Assembly: GCA_964391865.1 (NCBI GenBank)
Contig: CAYMNQ010000002.1
Location: 186,001 to 250,000 of the forward strand
DNA length: 64,000 nucleotides
Reading direction: 5' to 3'
Origin: DASZQL01 sp964391865
Lineage (GTDB): Bacteria > Planctomycetota > Phycisphaerae > Phycisphaerales > UBA1924
Part shown: positions 43,945-54,264 of the stretch, one piece after another
How positions within the stretch are numbered: the first letter of the stretch is position 1
How the letters are laid out: every line of letters starts with the position of its first letter
Made by a program: the position numbers and the translations under genes
Notes under the pieces: model-generated
The model's input: the letters and a program-made list of their open reading frames with translations, nothing else
Databases searched by the model: none
Told to the model about the DNA's origin: nothing

Positions 43945-46092
43945 ATGCTTACGTCGATCCGCTGGCTCAACCGCTACCTCGCCCCCGCAGACCTCGCGCC
44001 CGATGACGCCGAGCGGCTGCTCACGTCCACGTCATTCCCCATCGAATCGCGCACCGAAACCCCGTCGGGCGACACGGTCCTCGACGTCGAAGTCACCAGT
44101 AACCGCGGCGACTGCCTGTGCCACGTCAGCCTCGCGCGCGAGATCGCCGCCGTCACCGGACGCACACTCCTCGTCCCCAACCCCGACCTCTCGAAGTTCC
44201 CGAAAGGCCCGGCGGCGGGCTCGCTCACCTCCGTCACAAACGAAGTCCCCGCGCTCTGCCCGCGCTTTACCGCCCGCGTCATCCGCGGCGTGAAGGTCGG
44301 CCCCAGCCCCGCGTGGCTCGTCCAAGCGCTCGAAGCCGTCGGGCAACGCTCCATCAATAACGTCGTCGACGTGTCGAACTTCGTGCTCTTCGAGCTCGGA
44401 CACCCGAGCCACACATTCGACCTGAACACGCTGACAGGGAAGCGCCTGGTCGTGCGCCACGCGCGAGCGGGCGAGTCCCTCGCCGCCCTCGACGGACGCT
44501 CGCACAAACTGCTGCCCACCGACCTCGTCGTCGCCGACGCCGAGAAGGCGCAGAGCCTCGCGGGCGTCGTCGGCGGGCGCGACACGGGCGTCACCGAAAA
44601 GACCACCGACGTGCTTCTCGAACTCGCCACCTGGGACCCCCCCACCATCCGGCGCACCGCTCGCCGACTGGGCATCCGCACCGACGCCGGCTACCGCTTC
44701 GAGCGCATCGTTGACGCGCGCGACCTCGAATGGGCCAGCGCCCGCTGCGCGGAACTCATACTCGAAGTCGCGGGGGGCGGCGGCACGCTCTGCGACGGGC
44801 TCATCGACGCCGGCGCCGCCGCCAAACCCCGCACGAAGATCGATCTCCGCGCCGAGCGCTGCTGGCGCGTCCTCGGCATCGAGGTGCCCGTCGCAACGAT
44901 GAAGTCGCTCCTCGAATCGATGGGCATCGAAGTCGCGGGCGTCGCCAACCACCACGGAGCGACCGTCCTCTCCTGCCTCATCCCCCACCACCGCCCCGAC
45001 CTGCTCCGCGAAATCGACCTGATCGAAGAAGTCGCCCGCCTGAACCAGATCGACAACATCCCTATCGCCGACGCGCTGAATGTGCGTCTCGACTTCAAGC
45101 ACCCCGCACCGTGGTCCAGCCGCGAACGCGCCACGCGCGACCTCTCGCAGGCGCTTACCGGCGCGGGGTTCTACGAGACCGTCACCTTCAGCTTTCTTCC
45201 CAAGCCCGCGGCGACCATGTTCCTGCCCCCCGCGCTGCGGCTGATCAAGATCGATGAGGAACGGCGCAAGGACATGCCGTACCTCCGCCCCAGCATCATC
45301 CCCTCGCTCCTAGGCGTGTGGCGCTCGAACCGCGACGCGCAGGTGAAGCCCGACACCGGGATGCGTCTGTTCGAAACCGGCTCTGTCTTCGCCGAGGTCG
45401 ACGACGGCAAGGAGTTCAAGCGCCAAACCGTCGAGAACGTGAACGTCGGTCTTCTGCTCGCCGCGCCCGCTGGCCTGTCGCGCGCCGACGCGCGCCAGCA
45501 TGCCCTCCGCGCGCTCCGGGGCACGATCGAAACCCTCCTTGACCGTCTCGCCGGTCCGAGCGCGGCCCTGAAGATCGAGCCGATGCCCGCCGTCTTCCCC
45601 GCGTGCGAGGGCCCGAAGGGCGGCGGCGCGTCCGCCGGAATCACAATCAGAAATCAGCCAGCCGGCTACATCGCGCTCCTCGACGACGCCGCCCTTGCGC
45701 ACTGGGAGATCGACGAGCCCGCCGCCGTCGCGGAGATCAACCTCGGCGCGCTCATCGCGATGTACCCGCCGAAGGTCCGCGTCGAGATGCTCCCCGCGTT
45801 CCCCAGCATCGAGCGCGACCTCAGCTTCGTCGTCCCCGAATCCACCCCCTGGGCTTCGATCGACGCGCTGGTCCGCAAACTGCGCCTGGACCTTTTGGTC
45901 GATCACCGCCACATCGCGACGTTCCGTGGCAAGCCCATCGCCGCGGGCCGAAAATCTCTCACCCTCCGCCTCCATTTCCGGCACCCGGACCGCACCCTGC
46001 GGCACGAGGAAGTGGACCCGCAGGTCAACGCGCTGATCAGCGCAACAAAATCTGAACTCGGGGCCGAACTTCGAGGGGTGGATGCAACGTAA
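43945..46092 (+). CDS. pheT: Phenylalanyl-tRNA synthetase beta subunit, short form
   Basis: A 715-residue protein, against about 795 in E. coli. It begins MLTSIRWLNRYLAPADLAPD and reaches the B3/B4 region (VEVTSNRGDCLCHVSLARE) by residue 60, without the EMAP/OB-type tRNA-binding domain normally inserted there. The rest is usual: DVSNFVLFELGHPSHTFDLN, the B5 domain (RAERCWRVLGIEVPVATM), the catalytic-like core (HHRPDLLREIDLIEEVARLN) and the C-terminal FDX-ACB domain (FPSIERDLSFVVPESTPW). With PheS it would charge tRNA-Phe. PheS is not adjacent, unlike in many bacteria. A strong hairpin follows the stop. Confidence 0.92.
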   Translation: MLTSIRWLNRYLAPADLAPDDAERLLTSTSFPIESRTETPSGDTVLDVEVTSNRGDCLCHVSLAREIAAVTGRTLLVPNPDLSKFPKGPAAGSLTSVTNEVPALCPRFTARVIRGVKVGPSPAWLVQALEAVGQRSINNVVDVSNFVLFELGHPSHTFDLNTLTGKRLVVRHARAGESLAALDGRSHKLLPTDLVVADAEKAQSLAGVVGGRDTGVTEKTTDVLLELATWDPPTIRRTARRLGIRTDAGYRFERIVDARDLEWASARCAELILEVAGGGGTLCDGLIDAGAAAKPRTKIDLRAERCWRVLGIEVPVATMKSLLESMGIEVAGVANHHGATVLSCLIPHHRPDLLREIDLIEEVARLNQIDNIPIADALNVRLDFKHPAPWSSRERATRDLSQALTGAGFYETVTFSFLPKPAATMFLPPALRLIKIDEERRKDMPYLRPSIIPSLLGVWRSNRDAQVKPDTGMRLFETGSVFAEVDDGKEFKRQTVENVNVGLLLAAPAGLSRADARQHALRALRGTIETLLDRLAGPSAALKIEPMPAVFPACEGPKGGGASAGITIRNQPAGYIALLDDAALAHWEIDEPAAVAEINLGALIAMYPPKVRVEMLPAFPSIERDLSFVVPESTPWASIDALVRKLRLDLLVDHRHIATFRGKPIAAGRKSLTLRLHFRHPDRTLRHEEVDPQVNALISATKSELGAELRGVDAT

Positions 46093-46120
46093 GCAGGGCG
46101 TGCTTCTCTCCTGATCTCGT

Positions 46121-46168
46121 CCAAACCGACCCCGTTTCCCGCGAGGAAACCGGGTCGGTTTGGGTTTT
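46121..46168 (+). terminator. Strong hairpin terminator after pheT
   Basis: Arms 46121-46139 and 46145-46163 give a 19-pair stem with one C-C mismatch and loop CGCGA, followed by GTTTT. It starts 28 bases after the pheT stop codon and ends 99 bases before the aminotransferase start. A T-run of only four suggests moderate efficiency; an attenuator role cannot be excluded. Confidence 0.8.
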
Positions 46169-46267
46169 GGGAGGAATTTTCTGGTTTCGAAACGGCAGCG
46201 GCCAAATCGGGCGAGGCTTCTCCTATACTCCCGCTTTCTTGACCCTCAGCGAGCCGAACTCAGACCA

Positions 46268-47302
46268 ATGCCGACGAAGAAGCAGCCAGCCCGAGCGACT
46301 CCTCTGCGAGCCAAGCCCGCTACTCCGACCGTGAAGAAGGAGATGCCGATGCCCACGCCGCCCCCCGCCACCGCCACCGCGTCAAAGCCGCGCCCATCGT
46401 CCGGCGCCAAGACGCAGACGAACACCGATCGCCCCTACGTCTGGATCGACGGGCGCATGCTGCCGAAAAGCCAAGCCGCTGTGAGCGTCTTCGACCACGG
46501 CCTGCTCTACGGCGACGGGTGCTTCGAGGGCATCCGCGTCTACCAGGGCCGCATCTTCAAATGCCGCGCGCACATGAAGCGCATCTTCCGCAACGCCGAG
46601 CGACTGCGCATGAAGATGCCCTACACGCCCGACGAAATCGTCGACGTCATGCGCATGTGCATCAAGCAGAACGGGCTCTCCGACGGGTACATCCGGCTCG
46701 TCTTCACCCGCGGCGTGGGCTCGCTCGGGCTCAACCCCTTCAAGTGCCCCAAGCCCAGCGTCATCTGCATCGCCGACGAAATCTCACTCTACCCGCCCGA
46801 GATGTACCAGACCGGCATGAAGGTCGTCGTCGCCAAGCGCCCGCGCACGCCCACCGCGTGCCTCGACCCGTCGCTCAAGAGCCTCAACTATCTCAACAAC
46901 ATCCTCGCCAAGATCGAAGCCATCGACGCCGGCTGCCTCGAAGCGATCATGCTCTCCACCGACGGCTACATCGGCGAATGCACCGGCGACAACCTCTTCA
47001 TCATCAAGGACGGCAAGGTCATCACCTCGCCCCTCGACGTGGGCATGCTCGACGGCATCACCCGCCAGTTCGTCATCGAGGAACTCTGCCCCATGGCGGG
47101 CGTCAAGGTCAGCGAGAAGAAGCTCAAGCTCGCCGACGTAATGAACGCCGACGAAATCTTCCTCACCGGCACAGCGGCGGAAATCATCGCCGTCACCCAG
47201 GTCGACGACAAGAAAATCTCCGACGGCGAGGGTCCTGTGACGAAGAAGCTGCGGGCCAAGTTCCGCGAGGTCGTCACCGGGCCGCATGTGCCGGAGGATT
47301 GA
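46268..47302 (+). CDS. ilvE: Class IV aminotransferase, branched-chain amino acid transaminase type
   Basis: A 344-residue PLP enzyme of fold type IV. After a low-complexity N-terminal extension of about 50 residues (Lys/Pro/Thr/Ala-rich) the domain starts VWIDGRMLPKSQAAVSVFDH and continues GDGCFEGIRVYQGRIFK, the PLP lysine in PSLKSLNYLNNILAK, IGECTGDNLFIIKDG, GITRQFVIEE and FLTGTAAEIIAVTQVD. The combination is typical of IlvE, the last step of Leu/Ile/Val synthesis; a D-amino-acid transaminase is less likely. The start at 46268 is uncertain because another in-frame ATG (46343) lies within the extension. Confidence 0.87.
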   Translation: MPTKKQPARATPLRAKPATPTVKKEMPMPTPPPATATASKPRPSSGAKTQTNTDRPYVWIDGRMLPKSQAAVSVFDHGLLYGDGCFEGIRVYQGRIFKCRAHMKRIFRNAERLRMKMPYTPDEIVDVMRMCIKQNGLSDGYIRLVFTRGVGSLGLNPFKCPKPSVICIADEISLYPPEMYQTGMKVVVAKRPRTPTACLDPSLKSLNYLNNILAKIEAIDAGCLEAIMLSTDGYIGECTGDNLFIIKDGKVITSPLDVGMLDGITRQFVIEELCPMAGVKVSEKKLKLADVMNADEIFLTGTAAEIIAVTQVDDKKISDGEGPVTKKLRAKFREVVTGPHVPED

Positions 47303-47390
47303 TTGCCACTGCAGCCGCCAGACCTTGGCACCGTTGCAACGATCCCAAAGCCGATGGACGATCGGAGAAACTCGCGCCCTGCACGTTTCC

Positions 47391-48029
47391 TCAATAGAAC
47401 TGCGCTAATTCTCCACGAGAACGGCGCGCGAACGCGCTCTGAGAGATGCCGTTAGGCCGTGTGTTCGATCTCGGGCGGAGCGTGGCAAGATCGTCTAAAT
47501 CGCTCGGATAGACAAAGAACGCGATGCTTGGGGAGCTCTTCTCCTCGAACAGTGCTTTGCTTGCGACTTCGTGGTGCTCCAGAATGTCCTTGCGCCATTC
47601 TATTCGAGCAGGATTGTTGAGTCGCAGCAGTTCCACCAGATACTTCGCATCTGCAGTCTTGGCGATCAGTCTGCCTTGGCTGTCAACTTCGAAGTGGTCA
47701 CAAAGCGGCGCATGGATCAATTGCGATGGTAGTGACGCGGATCGCTTTCGGGAGTTGCACGTAGAGCAGCAGTAGCACAAATTATCGTAATTGGCCGCCT
47801 CGCCAGGGGCGTGATGCCGTGAAACTATGTGGTCAATCGTGAATTTGTCAGAGCCAGAGGGGCTGCTGAGATCCCACATCTCTCGGCTCAGACAGTACAC
47901 ACAACGGAAGTCGTGCTCATCTCGCAACCATGGCTTGTATGAGCGATAGTCGCTCAACCCGCATGGTCCGTGTTTGCGGTCAGCCAAAGCCCGTTTGGGC
48001 GCTTGAAACGGAAATGGTATTTCAGGCAT
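47391..48029 (-). CDS. HNH endonuclease-type protein
   Basis: A 212-residue protein. The HNH core has the paired cysteines of a zinc-bound type: RCVYCLSREMW, then FTIDHIVSRHHAPGEAANYD with the catalytic DH, and LCYCCSTCNSRKR with the second CxxC and asparagine. The 100-residue C-terminal part is unlike the core and has no recognised domain. It starts two bases after the stop of the preceding gene, the last of a three-gene unit. Lower G+C content than the flanking ilvE and ispD genes suggests acquisition. A phage/plasmid defence or mobile role is possible but not shown. Confidence 0.87.
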   Translation of the reverse strand: MPEIPFPFQAPKRALADRKHGPCGLSDYRSYKPWLRDEHDFRCVYCLSREMWDLSSPSGSDKFTIDHIVSRHHAPGEAANYDNLCYCCSTCNSRKRSASLPSQLIHAPLCDHFEVDSQGRLIAKTADAKYLVELLRLNNPARIEWRKDILEHHEVASKALFEEKSSPSIAFFVYPSDLDDLATLRPRSNTRPNGISQSAFARRSRGELAQFY

Positions 48030-48031
48030 GA

Positions 48032-48532
48032 CTACCCGTGGAGCAATCGTCGCATTCGATCGATTGATGGCCGTAACTCGGCTTCTATCTTGGCGTCCTC
48101 CTCGTCCTGCAGCCGCTGAAGCTCTGCGGCATCAGCCCCTGAGAGCGTGCCCATGCGATCACGATCCAGAAGCGACACTCTTCGTTCTTGGCGCACCTGC
48201 GCTTCCTCCGAGCAGTTCGCAAGCGTTGAGTCCGATCCGAACGTACCAGTCAAGAATGTGCGCCGGTGATCAAGCCTAGCCAAAGCAAAAGAATAGTCAG
48301 GATCGACGCTCAAGCCCAGCGTCCACGATCGTCGTGCGGCGGGTTGCTCTACCACAGGACCGGTGCTGCCCATTGCAAAGGCCAAAGCTGCCGTGACTAC
48401 GACGTTGCTGCCCCTGCCAGCACGGAATCGATTAAACCTTACTGGCAGTGTCGATGTCTCTGGTTGTTCAAGGAGATTCAAGCCCGGGCTCCATTTTGAC
48501 GAGCAATGACTCAAACGTCCACCAAAACGCAT
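48032..48532 (-). CDS. Hypothetical protein in the HNH cassette
   Basis: Up to 166 residues. Possible membrane segment SNVVVTAALAFAMGSTG at residues 42-58, then a soluble part with an acidic helix near the C-terminus (TLSGADAAELQRLQDEED; AKIEAELRPSIDRMRRLLHG). No family is recognised. It overlaps the upstream TIGR04255-like gene by 65 bases if it starts at 48532, and ends two bases before the HNH start, so the three are probably translated from one message. A later start (ATG at 48373) would remove the overlap and the hydrophobic stretch. The start is uncertain. Confidence 0.6.
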   Translation of the reverse strand: MRFGGRLSHCSSKWSPGLNLLEQPETSTLPVRFNRFRAGRGSNVVVTAALAFAMGSTGPVVEQPAARRSWTLGLSVDPDYSFALARLDHRRTFLTGTFGSDSTLANCSEEAQVRQERRVSLLDRDRMGTLSGADAAELQRLQDEEDAKIEAELRPSIDRMRRLLHG

Positions 48533-49253
48533 TATGCGTCACTTCTTTTAGATCATCGAGCCGCGAAGAAACATCACCAACCCCCGCTACGGAAGGATCA
48601 TAGCAATCAAGATCTAGCACGCACTCACGATACTCTGGGTCATCGCTCGAGCCCCACTTGAACGCGCTGCGATAAGTCAGAGCCAGATCGTTTCGGATGT
48701 CAAATGACTGGGCCAGTTGCCCCGCTTGGGTAAGGGCTGGGTCGAGGCGACGTAGAGGAAAAACCTCTGGCCGGAGGTGATCGAACCAGTTGTCAGGCAA
48801 TTGGACTTTGTGAGGCTTGTCGGTAGCAAACCGATCGATGTATCGCAGGCCGAGCCGCGTCCTATTGCCGATTCCATGCAGTTCGACAAGTCTCTGCCAT
48901 ACGCTTGCGAATCTTGCTCTGAATTCGGAGAACCGTTGGTATCGCCTGACCTCGAGAGCCAAAAAATCCGGGGTCAGTGTGAGCGTCCACAGGCCTTGAA
49001 TGTCTTCGAATTTCCAGACGGGCGTCGCGGCAATTTCTTTGGGGCGACCCTGAACAATCTCCAAGCCGACTTCGTGGAGCGGCGTCGCTTTCGCGTACTC
49101 GGCTCGGATTGCAGTCGCGAACTTGACGTAGCCCTCGTTGGAATACAGTTCGGCGAGAGTGGGAAACCGTATCTGGGCCAAGATCAACTCGATCGGAGGC
49201 TCGGCCAAGTCGCGTCTTTCAGCGTGCGGGAATGGCGTTTCAATCGCAGGCAT
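48468..49253 (-). CDS. TIGR04255-family-like protein
   Basis: A 261-residue protein. Family-like features are the N-terminal LAEPPIELILAQIRFPTL, the central VWKFEDIQGLWTLTLTPDFLALEVRRY and the RLGLRYIDRF block, and a C-terminal HNAFWWTFE segment. Proteins of this family are sporadic in bacteria, have no known activity, and often occur as accessory genes. It is first in the three-gene unit with the unknown protein and the HNH nuclease. GC content is below that of the neighbours. The start at 49253 lies 96 bases from the divergent ispD gene; their promoters must be there. Confidence 0.75.
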   Translation of the reverse strand: MPAIETPFPHAERRDLAEPPIELILAQIRFPTLAELYSNEGYVKFATAIRAEYAKATPLHEVGLEIVQGRPKEIAATPVWKFEDIQGLWTLTLTPDFLALEVRRYQRFSEFRARFASVWQRLVELHGIGNRTRLGLRYIDRFATDKPHKVQLPDNWFDHLRPEVFPLRRLDPALTQAGQLAQSFDIRNDLALTYRSAFKWGSSDDPEYRECVLDLDCYDPSVAGVGDVSSRLDDLKEVTHNAFWWTFESLLVKMEPGLESP

Positions 49254-49348
49254 CTTCTCTCAGCATATCGGATTGTCAGGTCCGGAACACTATAGCCTCG
49301 CCTTCTCCCGGCGCGCTGTCCAAGATGCCCAATCGGTACGATTCCCCC

Positions 49349-50158
49349 ATGAAATTCGCCGTCATTATCCCCGCCGCCGGCGCGTCGTCGCGCTACTCCG
49401 CCGCCGGCGGGCTGCGCTCCAAAGTCGATGAAGATCTCGGCGGGCGCCCCGTCCTGCAGCGCACCGTCGAGCTCTTCTCCAATCGCGACGATGTCGCGCT
49501 CATCATCGTCCCCGGCCCCCTCGCCGAGTGGGATGAATTCACCCTCCGCCACGGCGACAAGCTCGGGCTCCTCGGCGTGCGCCTGTGCAAGGGCGGCGAG
49601 ACCCACCGCTGGCAATCCGTGAAGAACGCGCTGAACATCGTCCTTGAAGCCAACGCTGCTGGCGCCGGCATCACGCACGTCGCGATCCACGACGCCGCCC
49701 GCCCCGGCGCGAGCGAACAGCTCATCGACCGCTGCTTCCGCGCCGCGGAGAAACATCCCGCCGTCATCCCCGCGATCGACGTGCCCGACACGATCAAGCG
49801 CGCCAGCCCCGTTGCGAAGGTCGACAAGGACATCGACCCGCTCGACGCGATCCTGGGCGACGCCGGCAAGAGCAACTCAACGGCGCGCACCGTCGAAGCA
49901 ACGATCCCGCGCGACAGTTTGGTCCTCGTGCAGACGCCGCAGGTCTTCGAGATCACACTCCTCCAGCGCGCCTACGCGCAAGCCGACCTCACCAGCACCG
50001 ACGACGCCGGGCTCATCGAGCAACTCGGCGAGCCCGTCACCATCGTCGAGGGCGAGCACCGCAACCTGAAGATCACCCGCCCCGCGGATCTGCAGCTCAT
50101 CCGCCAGATCCTCGGCCTGCGCGGCCCGGCCGACCGCGAATCGCACAAGCGGTTCTGA
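49349..50158 (+). CDS. ispD: 2-C-methyl-D-erythritol 4-phosphate cytidylyltransferase
   Basis: A 269-residue nucleotidyltransferase. The signature loop is VIIPAAGASSRY, followed by LGGRPVLQRTVELF, THVAIHDAARPGAS, SLVLVQTPQVFEI and TDDAGLIEQLGEPV. IspD makes CDP-methylerythritol in the MEP route to isoprenoids. The family length of about 230 is exceeded by a short insertion (KRASPVAKVDKDIDPLDAI). The start at 49349 gives the first strand directly; an ATG at 49325 is also in frame. The gene stands alone. Confidence 0.93.
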   Translation: MKFAVIIPAAGASSRYSAAGGLRSKVDEDLGGRPVLQRTVELFSNRDDVALIIVPGPLAEWDEFTLRHGDKLGLLGVRLCKGGETHRWQSVKNALNIVLEANAAGAGITHVAIHDAARPGASEQLIDRCFRAAEKHPAVIPAIDVPDTIKRASPVAKVDKDIDPLDAILGDAGKSNSTARTVEATIPRDSLVLVQTPQVFEITLLQRAYAQADLTSTDDAGLIEQLGEPVTIVEGEHRNLKITRPADLQLIRQILGLRGPADRESHKRF

Positions 50159-50183
50159 ATCCCGCGCGAGTGGCAATGCCGCG

Positions 50184-50279
50184 ATGGAGCCGCCGGCGCG
50201 AGCCGGCGGGCCTTGGACGACAATCCGCCAGCCGTCTTCCCGAGTGGAACTTGCCCCCGGCTCGCGCCGAGGGCTCCAT
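50184..50279 (+). repeat. Structured repeat (family B): ATGGAGCC...GGCTCCAT with GCGA-capped hairpin
   Basis: Outer inverted repeat ATGGAGCC (50184-50191)/GGCTCCAT (50272-50279). Near the 5' end CCGCCGGC-GCGA-GCCGGCGG forms an eight-pair hairpin with a GNRA-type loop (50190-50209), followed by GGCCTTGGACG. Near the 3' end GGCTCGCGCCG. The middle is variable. The element starts 26 bases after the ispD stop. The second copy is at 57578-57668. Confidence 0.85.
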
Positions 50280-50391
50280 CATGCCGGCGCTCGCCGCTCC
50301 AGCAACTTTCTCACCCCCTTCAAGTCCCATCCCCGATACCCTGAGACACGCCCCGCTGAAACTACCCATCCCCTTTGACGACCAAAGGTGC

Positions 50392-50880
50392 ATGACCATG
50401 AGCACGATGCCCAACCACCCCAAGCCCACCGCCGCCGAACCTTCCGCCAACCAGCCCGAAAAACTCATCTGGAGCGGCAACCCCAGCCAGTGGACCAACA
50501 TCCTCTGGTTCGTCTCGTGCATCCTCATCCTGCCCATCCCTTTCGCGATCTACCACTGGCTGCGCGTGAAGTGCACGAAGTTCGCCCTCTCCAGCCAGCG
50601 CCTCCGCGTGCAGACCGGCATCCTCACGCGCCACTTCGACGATCTTGAGCTCTACCGCGTGAAGGACTCCGCCATCAACCAGCCCTTCATCCAGCGCCTC
50701 GTCGGCCTCGGCAACATCGACCTCGTCACCAGCGACGCCAGCACGCCCAAGCTGCGCCTCGCCGCCATCCCGAACGCGCTCGAAGTCCACGACATCCTCC
50801 GCGCCCAGGTCGAAAAAGTCCGGCGCGAACGCGGCGTCCGCGAGCTTGATGTCAGCGACTCCGACGTGCTCACGGGCTAA
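50392..50880 (+). CDS. PH-domain (bPH2/YdbS-like) membrane protein
   Basis: A 162-residue protein. One or two helices (ILWFVSCILILPIPFAIYHW) lie after an N-terminal Pro/Asn-rich stretch, then a bacterial PH-like domain: VKCTKFALSSQRLRVQTGIL, DDLELYRVKDSAINQPF and RLVGLGNIDLVTSDAS, a pattern seen in YdbS/YdbT. These small membrane proteins are of uncertain function. AAAGGTG before the ATG at 50392 supports the start. The gene lies 54 bases before the glycosylase gene and may be co-transcribed with it. Confidence 0.82.
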   Translation: MTMSTMPNHPKPTAAEPSANQPEKLIWSGNPSQWTNILWFVSCILILPIPFAIYHWLRVKCTKFALSSQRLRVQTGILTRHFDDLELYRVKDSAINQPFIQRLVGLGNIDLVTSDASTPKLRLAAIPNALEVHDILRAQVEKVRRERGVRELDVSDSDVLTG

Positions 50881-50933
50881 GCCGGTGTAAGCCTGCACAG
50901 CACCGCGCGATCCGCGCTTCTACCATCTCGCCC

Positions 50934-51965
50934 ATGCCCCGCTTCTCCCTCCCCGTCCCCGCCGACTACCACCTCGCGCGCGATGTCTGTTCCTACGGCT
51001 ATTTCCTCCTCGCCCCCAATCACTGGGACATCCGCGAGCGCACCTTCTCCCGTCCTCTCGCGCTCTCGAACGGCGTCGCTCATCTCACCATCGCGCAGCC
51101 CGACGGCCGCGGCTCCCCGCTCCGCGTCGTCACCGACCGCGCGATGAAGAAGCCCGAGCGCGAGGAAGCCGCCCGCCTCCTCACGCGCATGTTCAATCTC
51201 GAAGACGCCGCCGTGCGCGAGTTCCACAAGCTCGACCCGCGCTGGAAGAAATCCGGCCGCGGCCGCCTCTTCCGCAGCCCCACCTTCTTCGAGGACCTCG
51301 TCAAAACCGTCACGAGCTGCAACGTCGCGTGGCCCAGCACCATCCTGATGAACCGCAAACTCTGCGATGTCATCAACCCCGCGTTCCCCACACCACACCA
51401 ACTCGCGCGCAAACGCCCCGCGATGCTCCGCGCCCGCTGCGGCGTGGGATACCGCGACGCCCGCCTCGTCGAGCTCGCCAAACTCGTCGCCCGCCGCGAG
51501 GTCGACCCCGAATGGTTCGAGGACCGCGCCAACTCGGATGAAGCCGTCTACGACGCGCTCCTCGAACTCCCCGGCATCGGCCCCTACGCCGCCGCCAACA
51601 TCATGCAGCTCCTCGGGCGCTACAGCCGACTGCCCCTCGACACCGAATCCGTCCGCCACGGCAAAACCATCCTCGGCATGACGGGCACCGACGCCCGCAT
51701 CCACAAGCAACTCCACGCCCACTACGCCCCCTTCGGCGAGCACAAGTTCCGCAGCTATTGGTTCGAGCTGTGGGATTTCTACGAAGCCAAACGCGGCCCG
51801 GCATGGACCTGGGACCGCGAAACCACCGGCAAAACCTTCACCGCCGCCCAGTTTGAGAAGGATGAGAAGACGGAGCGCGGAGGAAAACAGAGGAAGACGG
51901 AGCGCGCGAAGAGAACGAAGCCAGGCGACAGACCCAAGAAGCCGTCACTGAGCCGGGCGAAGTGA
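50934..51965 (+). CDS. Base-excision DNA glycosylase, HhH-GPD family
   Basis: A 343-residue protein. The HhH-GPD motif is LLELPGIGPYAAANIMQLLG followed by RYSRLPLDTES, with the catalytic Asp in LDT. The N-terminal part (DVCSYGYFLLAPNHWD) resembles the AlkA/OGG1 N-domain, and a VTSCNVAWPSTILMNRKLC segment is typical. No lysine stands at the OGG1 active-site position, so a monofunctional glycosylase is more likely. It would remove alkylated or oxidised bases. A Lys/Arg/Glu-rich tail of about 45 residues contains a repeated KTER motif, coded by GAAGACGGAGCGCG at 51866 and 51893. Confidence 0.85.
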   Translation: MPRFSLPVPADYHLARDVCSYGYFLLAPNHWDIRERTFSRPLALSNGVAHLTIAQPDGRGSPLRVVTDRAMKKPEREEAARLLTRMFNLEDAAVREFHKLDPRWKKSGRGRLFRSPTFFEDLVKTVTSCNVAWPSTILMNRKLCDVINPAFPTPHQLARKRPAMLRARCGVGYRDARLVELAKLVARREVDPEWFEDRANSDEAVYDALLELPGIGPYAAANIMQLLGRYSRLPLDTESVRHGKTILGMTGTDARIHKQLHAHYAPFGEHKFRSYWFELWDFYEAKRGPAWTWDRETTGKTFTAAQFEKDEKTERGGKQRKTERAKRTKPGDRPKKPSLSRAK

Positions 51966-52114
51966 CGGCTCGCCGCGCCGCCGCCGCGTGATTTCCTCGC
52001 GCTCCCTCTTGTCCCGCCGCGCGGAACCGCTATTCTTTTCTCCATGCCCGGGGCACGCCCCGGACGGCTTGGCCCGCTGCCAAGAACGCACAAGGTGTGT
52101 ATGGACCGATTGCG

Positions 52115-54088
<1,974 letters not shown>

Positions 54089-54093
54089 AGCCA

Positions 54094-54133
54094 GGGTGCC
54101 ACCACCCGCCGCGGCCCGGAGCGGCGCGTGGTG
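54094..54133 (+). repeat. Conserved-loop hairpin (family A)
   Basis: GGGTGC (54094-54099), outer stem CACCAC/GTGGTG, inner GCCGC/GCGGC, loop GGCCCGGA (54113-54120). It starts five bases after the speA stop codon in the same orientation. Confidence 0.85.
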
Positions 54134-54144
54134 CCGCACGCAGC

Positions 54145-54182
54145 GGGTGCCGTGGAACGGCCTGCTCTGAGGCCGATCCACG
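54145..54182 (+). repeat. Conserved-loop hairpin (family A, AC/GA internal-loop form)
   Basis: GGGTGC, CGTGGA, AC, GGCC, loop TGCTCTGA (54163-54170), GGCC, GA, TCCACG. It follows the copy at 54094-54133 and has the same layout as the copy at 32466-32501. Confidence 0.88.
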
Positions 54183-54264
54183 CTCGTTCCCCTCTACGAA
54201 TCCCCTCTCGCTTCTCACGATTCATTCCTCGCCTATCACAATGGTCTGTAGTAGTGGTGTGATC

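Noticed and set aside
47391..48029. HNH protein as a homing endonuclease of an intron or intein
   Set aside because: It is a free-standing gene in a tight three-gene unit, with no split host gene or intron core around it.
51855..51906. Period-7 array in the glycosylase tail
   Set aside because: The clear duplicate GAAGACGGAGCGCG is spaced 27 bases, not a multiple of seven, so it was kept only as a note on the glycosylase.
52055..52075. CCGGGGCACGCCCCGG hairpin before speA as a further family A copy
   Set aside because: Its stem resembles some copies, but the loop lacks the GCTCTGA-type sequence and the GGGTGC lead is missing.
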